From Meiothermus rufus DSM 22234 (GTDB lineage Bacteria; Deinococcota; Deinococci; Deinococcales; Thermaceae), in contig NZ_AUHY01000032.1 in NCBI RefSeq assembly GCF_000423425.1, forward strand, positions 1 to 32,288: a DNA stretch of 32,288 nt, read 5' to 3'. This document shows, piece after piece, positions 1 to 7,355 of the stretch. The stretch's first letter is position 1, and each line of letters starts with the position of its first letter. The notes beneath the pieces are model-generated. The model was not told the origin of the DNA. It ran no database searches and was given only the letters and a program-made list of their open reading frames with translations. A program made the translations under genes and the position numbers.

Positions 1-95
1 CTCACATGGCCCTGGGGGGTCTTGCTCCCTTGGAGTATTTAGCTAAGATGCAGGAGGAGTCGGTTCCCCAGTCTCACATGTGTTGACCGATTACA
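1..95 (+). mobile_element. 3' end of insertion sequence, left copy
   Basis: The first 95 bases match, in reverse complement, the sequence ending at 31951 on the right side, with two substitutions seen (cac-atg versus cac-gtg, and aag versus atg). Similarity stops just after TGTTGACCGATTACA, so that is taken as the terminal inverted repeat (outer end TGTAATCGG). Ends of TGT...ACA type with an integrase-core transposase fit an IS481- or IS3-like element; the family is inferred. The other end lies outside the window. Confidence 0.8.
3..86 (+). CDS. IS transposase, C-terminal fragment (cut by window edge)
   Basis: The visible 27 codons encode the last residues of a DDE integrase-core transposase. 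They include the ALGGLAPLEYL segment that follows the catalytic core in IS481/IS3-type enzymes, and end in SHMC before TGA at 84-86. The right-hand copy gives the same residues with two changes (V to M and M to K). The gene is incomplete only because the window begins inside it, so whether this copy is intact cannot be judged. Confidence 0.75.
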   Translation, partial: HMALGGLAPLEYLAKMQEESVPQSHMC

Positions 96-100
96 CTGCA

Positions 101-145
101 TTGATTATGGGGCCATGTGGTGTCTATAATAAACGCACCGTTTAT
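101..145 (+). promoter_or_regulatory. Sigma-70-type promoter with overlapping operator-like palindrome
   Basis: TTGATT (101-106), an 18-base spacer and a perfect TATAAT (125-130) form a good housekeeping promoter, starting 5 bases after the IS end. The palindrome ATAAACG-cac-CGTTTAT (129-145) overlaps the -10 and the expected start point, which is a typical repressor position. It reads into the decayed gene at 158. No regulator gene is visible nearby. Confidence 0.5.
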
Positions 146-157
146 CAAGCTCTTGAG

Positions 158-433
158 ATGCGCGCCATGATGGACGCAAGTGAAAACAAAGCTAACCGCG
201 CTGGGCATTATATCCTTCAACCCGACACCCGGGCCGCGCTGCCGCCAACGGCCAGCGGGTGAAGGATCGTCTGTTCGACCACTCCATTGTCACTGGCTGG
301 GGATCACCCCTGCTGGCGCCGACAGGAGAATATTGGCTTGCTGCGAGAGATCGTCGGCCATGCCCGCAACCGCCGCTTTCGCTTCGAGCCCTACTTGCGG
401 TTGTTTGAGGATGCAGGGGAGGAGGCTGTATGA
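158..433 (+). pseudogene. Decayed gene of unknown function behind the left IS
   Basis: From ATG 158 frame 2 reads MRAMMDASENKANRAGHYIL and onward to about 240, where it meets a stop at 260-262. A protein-like stretch continues in frame 1 from about 247 (NGQRVKDRLFDHSIVTGWGS). Frame 2 then resumes from about 326 (ENIGLLREIVGHARN, RRFRFEPYLRLFEDAGEEAV) and ends at TGA 431-433. Two compensating frameshifts would join these into one protein of roughly 91 residues. I do not recognise the family. The three parts share a charged, ordered composition unlike the third frame, which is why I read this as a broken gene rather than noise. It lies directly under the 101-145 promoter. Confidence 0.35.
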
Positions 434-525
434 GCGCGCCTATAAAGCATGCGCAAATACCAGCATCCGGCATCCAGGATAGGTTCGTGCCTAGGGGCTG
501 CTGGCCTGGCGTACCAGGCCGGTGA
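430..525 (+). pseudogene. Truncated start of a second gene, translationally coupled (tentative)
   Basis: An ATG at 430-432 overlaps the TGA of the decayed gene (ATGA), the usual arrangement of coupled operon genes. The frame reads MSAPIKHAQIPASGIQDRF and then runs into the antisense of the tolC 3' end, stopping at 523-525. Only about the first 19 codons precede tolC, so if real this is the head of a gene cut off by a rearrangement near 485. The function is unknown and chance is quite possible. Confidence 0.2.
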
Positions 526-1531
526 AGTCCTGCCCGGCGGCTACAGAGAAAGCCGCCAGGGCCTTCCAGTAGTTGCCCATGGCCTGGGTCAGGCTGTACT
601 GAGCACTTTGCAGCGAGACCTGGTCGGCCTGGAGTTGCAAAGCCGAGATGGTGCCAGCCCGCAGGGCGGCTTGGCTTTGCTCCACCACTTTGCGGGCGTT
701 ATCCACGTTGGCCTGGGCCAGGGCGATGCTTTTATAGGCACTCTGGGCGGCCTGGTAGGCGTTGCTCAGGCTAGTCAGGGCGTTTTGCTGGGCGGTTTGC
801 AGGGCGCGCTGGTTGTTCTCCAGGTTGGTTTTGGCAGTGTTGAGCTGGACGGCGGGGGTGTAGTCGTTGTCGGCAAGCTTCACGTTGAGTTCGGCTAGCT
901 CCACCGCCTGCTGGGCCTGCAATACGCCGGGGAGCCGCTGGAAAAGGCCCTGGCGCAGGGCCTCGAGGTTGGCCTCCAGGGCCGGCGGGCTGGGTGGGGG
1001 GGCGATATTCACGTTGCCCAGGTCGCTCAGGCCCAGAAGGGTGGCCAGTTGTGCGGCCAGCACCGGGATTTGTGCCTGGGCGTTGGTCAGGGCTTGCCTC
1101 GAGCTGTCCAGGGTGGTCTGGGCCCGGGCCACGTCCAGCGCGGTGGCGTTGCCCGCAGCCAGACGGGCTCGAGCCACCTCCAGGTTGCGCTGGTTCAGGG
1201 CCACCTGGGCCTGGAAGAGGGCCAGGTTTTGCTGGGCCTCGTAGAGGCTAATGTAGGCGTTGACCACGCTCTGCATGACCGAAAGGCGGGTGGCCTCGAG
1301 GTTCACCTCGGCTAGCGTGGCATTTTGCCGGGCCTGGGTGAGGGACACGATCAGGGTGCTGGGGTCGGCCTCCAGGGCGGTGCGCTGCAGGATAGCATTC
1401 TGCAGGGTGGCCTGGGCGCTTTGCAGGCTGGGGCCCTGGCGGTAGGCCTGCGACAGGGCCTGCACCAGGGTCAGGTTGTTCTGGGCCAGGGCCAAGCCAA
1501 GCAAGAGGGTAAGGGCGAATAAGCGGTTCAT
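491..1531 (-). CDS. TolC-family outer-membrane efflux protein (second of a tandem pair)
   Basis: The product is 346 residues. It starts with a signal peptide (MNRLFALTLLLGLALAQ) and continues as long Ala/Gln/Leu-rich helical repeats with regular heptads, typical of outer-membrane efflux channels: trimers with a beta-barrel and a long periplasmic alpha-tunnel. At 346 residues it is shorter than usual for TolC (about 420-490), so some barrel or hairpin segments may be reduced. Its ATG overlaps the stop of the upstream tolC-like gene (ATGA, 1528-1531), and a GGGAGGAA ribosome site lies in the end of that gene, so the two are translationally coupled. Substrate unknown; it may pair with the upstream paralogue. 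Confidence 0.85.
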   Translation of the reverse strand: MNRLFALTLLLGLALAQNNLTLVQALSQAYRQGPSLQSAQATLQNAILQRTALEADPSTLIVSLTQARQNATLAEVNLEATRLSVMQSVVNAYISLYEAQQNLALFQAQVALNQRNLEVARARLAAGNATALDVARAQTTLDSSRQALTNAQAQIPVLAAQLATLLGLSDLGNVNIAPPPSPPALEANLEALRQGLFQRLPGVLQAQQAVELAELNVKLADNDYTPAVQLNTAKTNLENNQRALQTAQQNALTSLSNAYQAAQSAYKSIALAQANVDNARKVVEQSQAALRAGTISALQLQADQVSLQSAQYSLTQAMGNYWKALAAFSVAAGQDFTGLVRQASSP

Positions 1532-2856
1532 CGGGTTCCTCCCAAAGAAGCGGTCAGGTCGGTGCCGAGGGCGTTTTGCAGGGCCAAGGCGGCCAGCTGG
1601 GCCTGGATCAGGGCGGCCTCGAGGTTGCGCTGGGCCTGGAGCTGGGCCAGCTGGGCGGCCTGCACCTCCAGGCGGGTGCCGGTGCCAGCTTGGAGGCGGG
1701 CCTGGGCGGTGCGCAGGGTCTGGCTGGCCGAGTTCAAACCAGCCTGGGCTGCTGCGATGCTGGCCTTGGCGGTTTTCAGGTTTTGCAGCTTTTGTCGCAC
1801 ATCCAGCTCGGCAGCCCGGCGGGCGGTCTCGAGGGCCAGCTGGGCCGAGGCCAGAGCGGTCTGGGCGCTGGCGATGCGGCTGTCGCCTGCCGGCTCGAGG
1901 ATGGGCAGGCTCAGCGAAAGCCCCAGGCTCCAGCCCGCGGCCCCCAGGCTGCTGCCCTGCACCAGGGGAATGGCAGCGGAGAGCGAGGCCACGCCACTTT
2001 TGAAGTTGAGACCAGCCGCCAGGCTGGCCTCGGGGCTGCTGTATCCAGCGTTCAGGGTCGCGTTGGGGATGAGCCGCTCCCGCTGGGCGCTGGCTAGGTT
2101 GGCCTCGGCCTCCTGGAGCAAGGAAAGGCTGCGCTGTACATCGGGCCGCTGGGCTAGGGCTTTTTGCAGCAGGGCCTCGAGGTCTTCGCTGGGTAGCTCC
2201 GGCTCGCTGGGGGAGGTGCTGGGTGGGCCTAGGTCCTGCGGGCGGCGGCCCAGGGTGGCCGCCAGGGTTAGGCGGGCCAGCTCCAGTGCGCCCTGGGCGC
2301 TCAGCAAAGCCGAGCGGGCTGTGTCCAGGTTTTGCTGGGCGGTAAGCAGTTCGCTTAGGGTAGCGCTGCCGGCCTGGTTTTGTGCCCTGGCGACCTGTAG
2401 CTGCTGCTCGCGCAGGGCCAAGGTGGCCTGGGCAATCTCCAGGTCGGACTGGGCTAAGCGCAGGTTGAAGTACTGGTTGTGTAGGCTGAGGTACAGGTTG
2501 TTGCGGGCCTCGAGGCGGGTTAGGGCGGCCCGCTCCAAGGCCCGCTGGGCGCTTTGCACGGCATCGGCGCTACTCGACCAGGGCAGAACCCCCAGGCTGG
2601 CCGTAGCGGAAAGGCTCAGGTTGCTGCCGGTGTTCTCCCGCAGGGTGTAGTCGGCCCCGCCCGCGAGCTTGAGGCCCTGGGCGGCCAGGGCGGCCTCGAG
2701 CTGCCGCAGGGCGCTTTCGTAGTTCAGGTCGGCGCTTTTCCAGTCCAGGGTGCTGGGCAGGGCTTGCAGGGCCTGGGAGAGCTCGAGGGCCCCCTGGGCC
2801 AAAGCAGGAGGTGCCAGGGCAAGCAGGGTGGCTACGGTGGGAACCAGTCTCTTCAC
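1528..2856 (-). CDS. TolC-family outer-membrane efflux protein (first of a tandem pair)
   Basis: The product is 442 residues, a normal TolC length. It has an N-terminal signal peptide (MKRLVPTVATLLALAPPALA) and two repeats of long coiled-coil helices rich in Ala, Leu and Gln, as in outer-membrane efflux channels. The start is GTG at 2854-2856, supported by GGAGG at 2861-2865. Downstream it overlaps the shorter tolC-like gene by four bases. No membrane-fusion protein or inner-membrane pump is in the operon; the ABC-2 permease upstream (2945-3730, same strand, 88-base gap) is the only transporter part nearby. The specific substrate cannot be read from the sequence. Confidence 0.88.
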   Translation of the reverse strand: MKRLVPTVATLLALAPPALAQGALELSQALQALPSTLDWKSADLNYESALRQLEAALAAQGLKLAGGADYTLRENTGSNLSLSATASLGVLPWSSSADAVQSAQRALERAALTRLEARNNLYLSLHNQYFNLRLAQSDLEIAQATLALREQQLQVARAQNQAGSATLSELLTAQQNLDTARSALLSAQGALELARLTLAATLGRRPQDLGPPSTSPSEPELPSEDLEALLQKALAQRPDVQRSLSLLQEAEANLASAQRERLIPNATLNAGYSSPEASLAAGLNFKSGVASLSAAIPLVQGSSLGAAGWSLGLSLSLPILEPAGDSRIASAQTALASAQLALETARRAAELDVRQKLQNLKTAKASIAAAQAGLNSASQTLRTAQARLQAGTGTRLEVQAAQLAQLQAQRNLEAALIQAQLAALALQNALGTDLTASLGGTR

Positions 2857-2944
2857 GCTACCTCCACGGGGCTATCTTCGGCGTTCCTCGTGTATGGGTG
2901 TAGTACGGTGTGTGTAGGTTTGGTGAAGGCCGGGCGTTACAATT

Positions 2945-3730
2945 CTAAGCCCCCATACCGGAAAACTGCCGGAGCCCTTTGCGCCAGAGCCAGCGGTTGA
3001 GTACCCAGAATAGCGCAAACCAAACCCCCAGTACCAAGAAGCCTTGGCCCACCCCGACCGGCAGGGGCAGCCCGGCCAGCAAGGCCGCAGGAAAATACAC
3101 CAGATAGGGGAAAGGGGTTAAGAGGGCCAGGCTGCGCACCGCCTCGGGAAAGACCGAGAGCGGGGCAATTAGCCCCGATAGGAACAGGTACAGCATGAAC
3201 CATAGCTCTTCGATGGCGGCTCCCCGCTCGGTCCAGAAACAGAGCATAGCAAAGGTGTACTGCATTAAAAAGCGCAGCAAAAAGGCGGCCAGAGCGGCCA
3301 ATAGCCCCAGCGCAGCGCCTTCTATTTCCGGTACAAAGCGGGCCTGGGGATAGACCAGCAAAAAAAGGGCCACAATCAAAAGACCAAAGGGCAGCCGGGT
3401 CAGCCGCTCAGCCAGGTGCTGCATCAGGTGATCCCAAACCGGGTCAATGGGCTTCAGGAGCCTGAAGGAGAGTCGTCCCTGCACCACGTCGTCCTGGAAC
3501 TCCCAGATGACCCAGACGATGGTCAGCTGGCGCACCAGAAAGACGCACAGGAAGTAGCGGGCAAACTCAGAAGCGGAAAGGGCAAAATCGCCCCCGTTGG
3601 CGGCCTGGGTCCAGACCCCCATCAGAATCAGGGGTAGCATGGCCGAGAGCGACCACAGCACCACCTCGGCGCGGTATTCCAGGAAGTAGGCGTACCAGGC
3701 GGCGAGCAGAGCGCGGAGCTTACCAAGCAC
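2945..3730 (-). CDS. ABC-2 type transporter permease (DUF990-like)
   Basis: The product is 261 residues with about six hydrophobic segments. It resembles the DUF990/ABC-2 permeases, which normally occur as two different permeases plus an ATPase. Here neither partner is adjacent, so the gene is either an orphan subunit or works with components encoded elsewhere. The start is GTG (3728-3730). A TAAACT -10 element (3737-3742) sits 6 bases upstream, which fits a leaderless message and suggests its own promoter despite the short gap to uspA. The gap to the tolC pair is 88 bases, so co-transcription with them is possible. A role in export or drug efflux is inferred. Confidence 0.75.
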   Translation of the reverse strand: MLGKLRALLAAWYAYFLEYRAEVVLWSLSAMLPLILMGVWTQAANGGDFALSASEFARYFLCVFLVRQLTIVWVIWEFQDDVVQGRLSFRLLKPIDPVWDHLMQHLAERLTRLPFGLLIVALFLLVYPQARFVPEIEGAALGLLAALAAFLLRFLMQYTFAMLCFWTERGAAIEELWFMLYLFLSGLIAPLSVFPEAVRSLALLTPFPYLVYFPAALLAGLPLPVGVGQGFLVLGVWFALFWVLNRWLWRKGLRQFSGMGA

Positions 3731-3736
3731 CCTACC

Positions 3737-3742
3737 AGTTTA
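3737..3742 (-). promoter_or_regulatory. -10 element (TAAACT) for the ABC-2 permease
   Basis: On the minus strand TAAACT is followed by 6 bases and GTG. This matches the TANNNT spacing seen before many other starts in the window and implies leaderless transcription. No clear -35 is visible. Confidence 0.45.
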
Positions 3743-3750
3743 GGCACACT

Positions 3751-4185
3751 TTACTTGCAGCGCAGCACCAGCACCGGCTTGTCTGAGCGGTGCAGCACCG
3801 CCTCGGTCACTGAGCCCAGCATGAAGCGATCCAGCCCGCTGCGCCCGTGGGTGCCCATTACGATCAGGTCGTGTTCTTTGGCCTCGGCTAGAATGGCCTC
3901 CACCGGTCGGGCCTCCACCAGCTTGGTCTGGGCCTCCACCCCGGCGGTCTTGGCCAGATCACGGGCCTTGCTAAGGGCCTCGCTGCCCACCCGCTTCAGG
4001 TCTTCGATCAGCTCGAGGCCATAGGGCACGCTCTCGGGGCTGATCCACAGGCTCGAGCTAATGTTTTCCACCGCATACAAAAAGGTTACGCTGGCCCCCA
4101 TGTGCCTGGCCAGCTCGAGGCCTTCCGCAATGGCCTTCTGACTACAGGCACTGCCGTCGGTAGGCATCAGGATTTTCTTGTACAT
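3751..4185 (-). CDS. Universal stress protein UspA family
   Basis: The product is 144 residues, the normal single-domain size. It begins MYKKILMPTDGS, the first Usp strand with the ATP-contacting Asp, and carries the nucleotide-binding motif G-2x-G-9x-G-S as GTHGRSGLDRFMLGSVTEAV near the C-terminus. It is therefore probably an ATP-binding Usp, a cytoplasmic dimer produced under stress. The start is ATG with GGAGG just upstream. The next gene downstream (ABC-2 permease) starts 20 bases after its stop. Upstream, 4186-4337 is a divergent control region shared with pilT. Confidence 0.93.
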   Translation of the reverse strand: MYKKILMPTDGSACSQKAIAEGLELARHMGASVTFLYAVENISSSLWISPESVPYGLELIEDLKRVGSEALSKARDLAKTAGVEAQTKLVEARPVEAILAEAKEHDLIVMGTHGRSGLDRFMLGSVTEAVLHRSDKPVLVLRCK

Positions 4186-4249
4186 AGCGCCTCCTCGCTT
4201 TGCTCAAGTCTAATCTAGACCCTAAGGAGAGGGACGAAAGCCCCGGTCT

Positions 4250-4280
4250 ACGTAACGGCATGCTGCGACCACGTAACGCC
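4250..4280. promoter_or_regulatory. Pair of ACGTAACG direct repeats between uspA and pilT
   Basis: ACGTAACGGC (4250-4259) and ACGTAACGCC (4271-4280) are direct repeats exactly 21 bases apart, i.e. on the same face of the helix. They lie in the uspA-pilT divergent region, and a partial third copy (aACGTAACag, 4356-4365) is inside the start of pilT. This looks like a binding site for a dimeric or paired regulator; the protein is unknown. Confidence 0.3.
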
Positions 4281-4324
4281 CCCTAATCAGCGCGAAAAGT
4301 CGATAGAGAGGGGAAAAGGGCACG

Positions 4325-4330
4325 TACTCT
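4325..4330 (+). promoter_or_regulatory. -10 element (TACTCT) for pilT
   Basis: TACTCT is followed by 7 bases and the GTG start at 4338, the leaderless geometry repeated across the window. It supports GTG 4338 over the internal ATG at 4422. No good -35 hexamer is visible. Confidence 0.5.
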
Positions 4331-4337
4331 TTGTCAA

Positions 4338-5534
4338 GTGCAGATGCACCAAATTAACGTAACAGTAGAGGGTTCATTAAACCCCTGGGGTCTGATAGAG
4401 CCGTCCTACAATCGCCAGCGTATGACCTTCCCTGAGCTATTGGCGAACCTAGTGGCTAAAGGTGTATCCGATATTCACATCCACGCTGGGCTGCCCATGA
4501 TGGCTCGCCTGCACGGCAAGCTAAGCCCGGTGACCCAGAGCCCCCTCACCCCCCAGTACACTGCCGCGCTGGTAGACATGATGTGCAACGAGCGGCAGAA
4601 GGCTATTTTTGCCGAGCGGCAGCAGGTAGACCTAGCCTACTCGGTGCCGGGGGTAGCCCGCTTCCGGGTCAACCTGTTTATGCAGCGTGGCTCGGTGAGC
4701 TGCGTGATGCGGGTAGTTAACTCCGACGAAAGCAGGCTCAAAATCGTCTCACTGCCACAGGAGACCATCAACTATTTCCGCGATAAGGAAAAGGGTCTGG
4801 TGTTGGTCACCGGCCCCACCGGCTCGGGCAAGTCCACCACCCTAGCCCGCATCATTGACGAGATTAACCAGCACCACTCCAAGATGATCATTACCCTGGA
4901 GGACCCCATTGAGTACCTGCACCGGGCCAAAAAGTCCATCGTGGTACAGCGGGAGATCGGACAGGATGCCCCTAGTTTCAAGGACGGGCTGGTGGCGGCT
5001 ATGCGCCAAGACCCTGATGTCATCATGATCGGGGAGATCCGCGACCACGCTACCGCTGCAGCAGCCCTCGAGGCCGCCCAGACGGGCCACCTGGTCTTTT
5101 CCACCCTGCATACCCTCGACACCGTGCGCACCGTCAACCGCGTGCTTGACCTCTTCCCGCCGCACGAGCGAGAGGTAGCCCGCATCCTCTTTGCCGAGTC
5201 GCTGGTGGGGATTGTCTCACAGCGCCTATTGCCTGGTAAACAGGGGGGGCGGATCTGCGCAATGGAGATTCTCAAGGGTAATCTGCGCATCCGCGACCTG
5301 ATCAAAGACCCGAACCGCACCCATGAGATCTACGAGGCCCTCAAGGACTCCTCGCTGGATGGGATGCAGACCTTCGACGACCACCTGGCCGAACTCTATG
5401 CCCGCGACCAGATCGATCTGGAAACCGCCCTGGCCCATGCCACCAGCGCCCAGTATGTCAAGGTTAAAGCCCTGCAGATCAACGCTGCCCGCCAGACCCT
5501 CATCGACGAGGCTATAGCCCAGCAGGGCAACTGA
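4338..5534 (+). CDS. pilT: Type IV pilus retraction ATPase PilT-like
   Basis: The product is 398 residues. An N-terminal PAS-like region (ELLANLVAKGVSDIHIHAG) precedes the secretion-ATPase core. Walker A GPTGSGKST is at about residues 159-167, followed by the Asp box (ITLEDPIEYLH), Walker B (DPDVIMIGEIRD) and the His box (TGHLVFSTLHT). These define PilT-type hexameric ATPases that depolymerise type IV pili for twitching motility. The GTG start adds about 28 residues before the usual beginning (MTFPELL); the TACTCT element 7 bases upstream favours it. PilU-like paralogues cannot be excluded, since the C-terminal end (MQTFDDHLAELYARDQID) is divergent. No other pilus gene is adjacent. Confidence 0.88.
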   Translation: MQMHQINVTVEGSLNPWGLIEPSYNRQRMTFPELLANLVAKGVSDIHIHAGLPMMARLHGKLSPVTQSPLTPQYTAALVDMMCNERQKAIFAERQQVDLAYSVPGVARFRVNLFMQRGSVSCVMRVVNSDESRLKIVSLPQETINYFRDKEKGLVLVTGPTGSGKSTTLARIIDEINQHHSKMIITLEDPIEYLHRAKKSIVVQREIGQDAPSFKDGLVAAMRQDPDVIMIGEIRDHATAAAALEAAQTGHLVFSTLHTLDTVRTVNRVLDLFPPHEREVARILFAESLVGIVSQRLLPGKQGGRICAMEILKGNLRIRDLIKDPNRTHEIYEALKDSSLDGMQTFDDHLAELYARDQIDLETALAHATSAQYVKVKALQINAARQTLIDEAIAQQGN

Positions 5535-5572
5535 GCCTATAGGCCACAACCCCACCCCAGCCCAAGGCGGGT

Positions 5573-5578
5573 TAGACT
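5573..5578 (+). promoter_or_regulatory. -10 element (TAGACT) for the SpoU methyltransferase
   Basis: TAGACT is followed by 6 bases and ATG 5585, with no Shine-Dalgarno sequence between. This fits a leaderless transcript starting at or next to the ATG. Confidence 0.5.
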
Positions 5579-5584
5579 GGTTCT

Positions 5585-6301
5585 ATGCTGATTTACGGGC
5601 GCAACCCGGTCTTGGAGGCGCTGCGCGAGGGGCGGGTGGGTCAGGTCTGGGTGGCCCGGGGTGTGGAGAGCTGGCTTTTACGCGAACTAGAGCGGCTGGG
5701 GGTGGCCTACACGCTGGTGCCCCGCATCGAGCTGGACCAGATGGTGCGAACCACCCAGCACCAGGGGTTGGTGGCCGAGGTTGAAGAGCTTAGCTACGCC
5801 GATCCAGGGGCGCCTTTTGCCCTGGCTAAAAAGCGCAAAGAGCCGGTCTTACTGGTGGTGCTGGACGGCCTGACCGACCCGCGCAACTACGGGGCCATCA
5901 TCCGCAGCGCCTTTGCCCTGGGGGCCCATGGGGTAGTGAGCGAGGCCCGCCGCAGCGCGCCACTTTCTGCTTTGGTGGTAAAGGCCTCGGCGGGTACGGC
6001 GCAAAAAATCCCGCTGGTGCAGGTCAAGAACCTGCCGCGCTACCTAGAGGCCCTCAAGCAGCAAGGGGTGTGGGTCTATGGCACCAGCGGCAAGGCCAGC
6101 AAGACCATTGCCCAGCTCGACTACCAGCGCCCTTTGGCCATCGTCATCGGTTCCGAGGGCGAAGGCATGCGCCGTTTGGTGGCCGAGCACTGCGATGAGC
6201 TGGCCCGGATTCCCCTTGCCCCAGGGGCCGAGAGCCTGAACGCGGCGGTAGCGCTGGGGGTGGTGCTGTACCAGGTTGGGCTGGGGCGGGGCAAAATCTA
6301 G
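5585..6301 (+). CDS. rlmB: 23S rRNA 2'-O-methyltransferase, SpoU/TrmH (RlmB-like)
   Basis: The product is 238 residues. An N-terminal substrate-binding domain opens with MLIYGRNPVLEAL, as in RlmB/TrmH. The knotted SPOUT domain has its three motifs: DPRNYGAIIRSA near 98 (catalytic Arg), GSEGEGM near 189, and SLNAAVALGVVLY near 217 (AdoMet binding). The family uses AdoMet to methylate a guanosine 2'-OH in 23S rRNA; RlmB acts on G2251 in E. coli, but site specificity here is inferred. The ATG follows a TAGACT element. The stop overlaps that of the convergent mltG (CTAG, 6298-6301). Confidence 0.87.
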   Translation: MLIYGRNPVLEALREGRVGQVWVARGVESWLLRELERLGVAYTLVPRIELDQMVRTTQHQGLVAEVEELSYADPGAPFALAKKRKEPVLLVVLDGLTDPRNYGAIIRSAFALGAHGVVSEARRSAPLSALVVKASAGTAQKIPLVQVKNLPRYLEALKQQGVWVYGTSGKASKTIAQLDYQRPLAIVIGSEGEGMRRLVAEHCDELARIPLAPGAESLNAAVALGVVLYQVGLGRGKI

Positions 6302-7341
6302 CGGTAATACCTGGCCACGTCGCGTAGGTGGCTTTGGAAGTCCACGTTGAGGAACAACCGGCCCTGGGCGTGTAGGAAGTATAGGTACTTCTGGCCCCGC
6401 TCGTTGGTGCGCTGGGGGTTGAGCACCGCCCGCAGGGCCTCGGCCCCAGGGTTGCCGATGGGGCCAGGGGGTAGGCCACGCCGGGTGTAGCTGTTGTAGG
6501 GGGTGTCTTTTTCAAAATCGCCGGCCCGGCGGTCGAGTTCGTTCAGGCGCTTGCCCAGACCGTAAGCCACGGTGGGGTCGGCCTGGAGGGGCATCCCCAG
6601 CTCGAGCCGATTGAGAAAAACCCCGGCAATAAGGGGTTTTTCTGTAGCGTTGGCCGCCTCGGCCTGCACGATGGAGGCTAGGGTGACCCACTCGTGCACA
6701 TCGAGGCCGAGTTTTTCCAGGCGGCCTTTGGCCTCGGGGGTGAACTCCAAGGCCATGCGGCGGGTCATGGTGCGGAGGATGTCTTCGGCGCTAGCGTCGA
6801 GGGGGAATTCGTAGGTGGCGGGGAAGAGGTAGCCTTCCAGGGTGGGGCCTCTGGCCTCGGCAGGGCGCAGCTCAGCGGGAGGATTCTGCACCAGCTCTAG
6901 GAAACCGGGGCCGTCCAGGTTGTTCTCGCTCAGGCGCTGGGCTATCTCCACCGCCCGCCAGCCCTCAGGAAAGGTGATGCGCACCGTCAGAGGGCGGGAC
7001 ACATCGGTAAGGGCCAGGGCCACCGCCCTTAGCCCCTTGCCCTCCAGCCGGTAGTAGCCCGGGCGGAGCTTTTTATCCTGGCCGGAAAAGCGCAGATACA
7101 AGGCAAAAAGCGAGCCCGAGCGCACCAGCCCGGCCTCCTCGAGCAACCGTCCCACCGCCGCGGCCCCACTCCCTTTGGCGATGCGCACCTCAGCTTTGGC
7201 CCCGGTGGGGCCCATTAGGTAGAGGATGTAGCCCAGCATAGCCGCGAGCAGGAGGAACATCCCCAGCACCCCTCGCAGCACCCAGCGGTTGGGCGACTTG
7301 CCCGGTTCATCGGGGAGAGTGGGGGGCTTCAGCTCTTCCAT
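6298..7341 (-). CDS. mltG: Endolytic peptidoglycan transglycosylase MltG
   Basis: The product is 347 residues when started at ATG 7341 (MEELKPPTLPDEPG). A longer open frame runs upstream to 7779 but it only crosses ruvX. A single membrane helix (about 23-43) anchors a periplasmic YceG domain. The catalytic-Glu region reads LASIVQAEAANATEKP, followed by the conserved VFLNRLELGMPLQADPTVAYG and PGPIGNPG segments. MltG cleaves nascent glycan strands and limits their length. The gene is last in alaS-ruvX-mltG: its start lies 14 bases after the ruvX stop, and its own stop overlaps rlmB. Confidence 0.9.
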   Translation of the reverse strand: MEELKPPTLPDEPGKSPNRWVLRGVLGMFLLLAAMLGYILYLMGPTGAKAEVRIAKGSGAAAVGRLLEEAGLVRSGSLFALYLRFSGQDKKLRPGYYRLEGKGLRAVALALTDVSRPLTVRITFPEGWRAVEIAQRLSENNLDGPGFLELVQNPPAELRPAEARGPTLEGYLFPATYEFPLDASAEDILRTMTRRMALEFTPEAKGRLEKLGLDVHEWVTLASIVQAEAANATEKPLIAGVFLNRLELGMPLQADPTVAYGLGKRLNELDRRAGDFEKDTPYNSYTRRGLPPGPIGNPGAEALRAVLNPQRTNERGQKYLYFLHAQGRLFLNVDFQSHLRDVARYYR

Positions 7342-7355
7342 ACGACGCTTCTCTT

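Noticed and set aside
3838-3855. Fragment of the 39-bp repeat in the uspA gene (TGCGCCCGTG)
   Set aside because: The match is only about ten bases of GC-rich sequence, expected by chance, and lacks the GATCCCCTATCGGGAC part.
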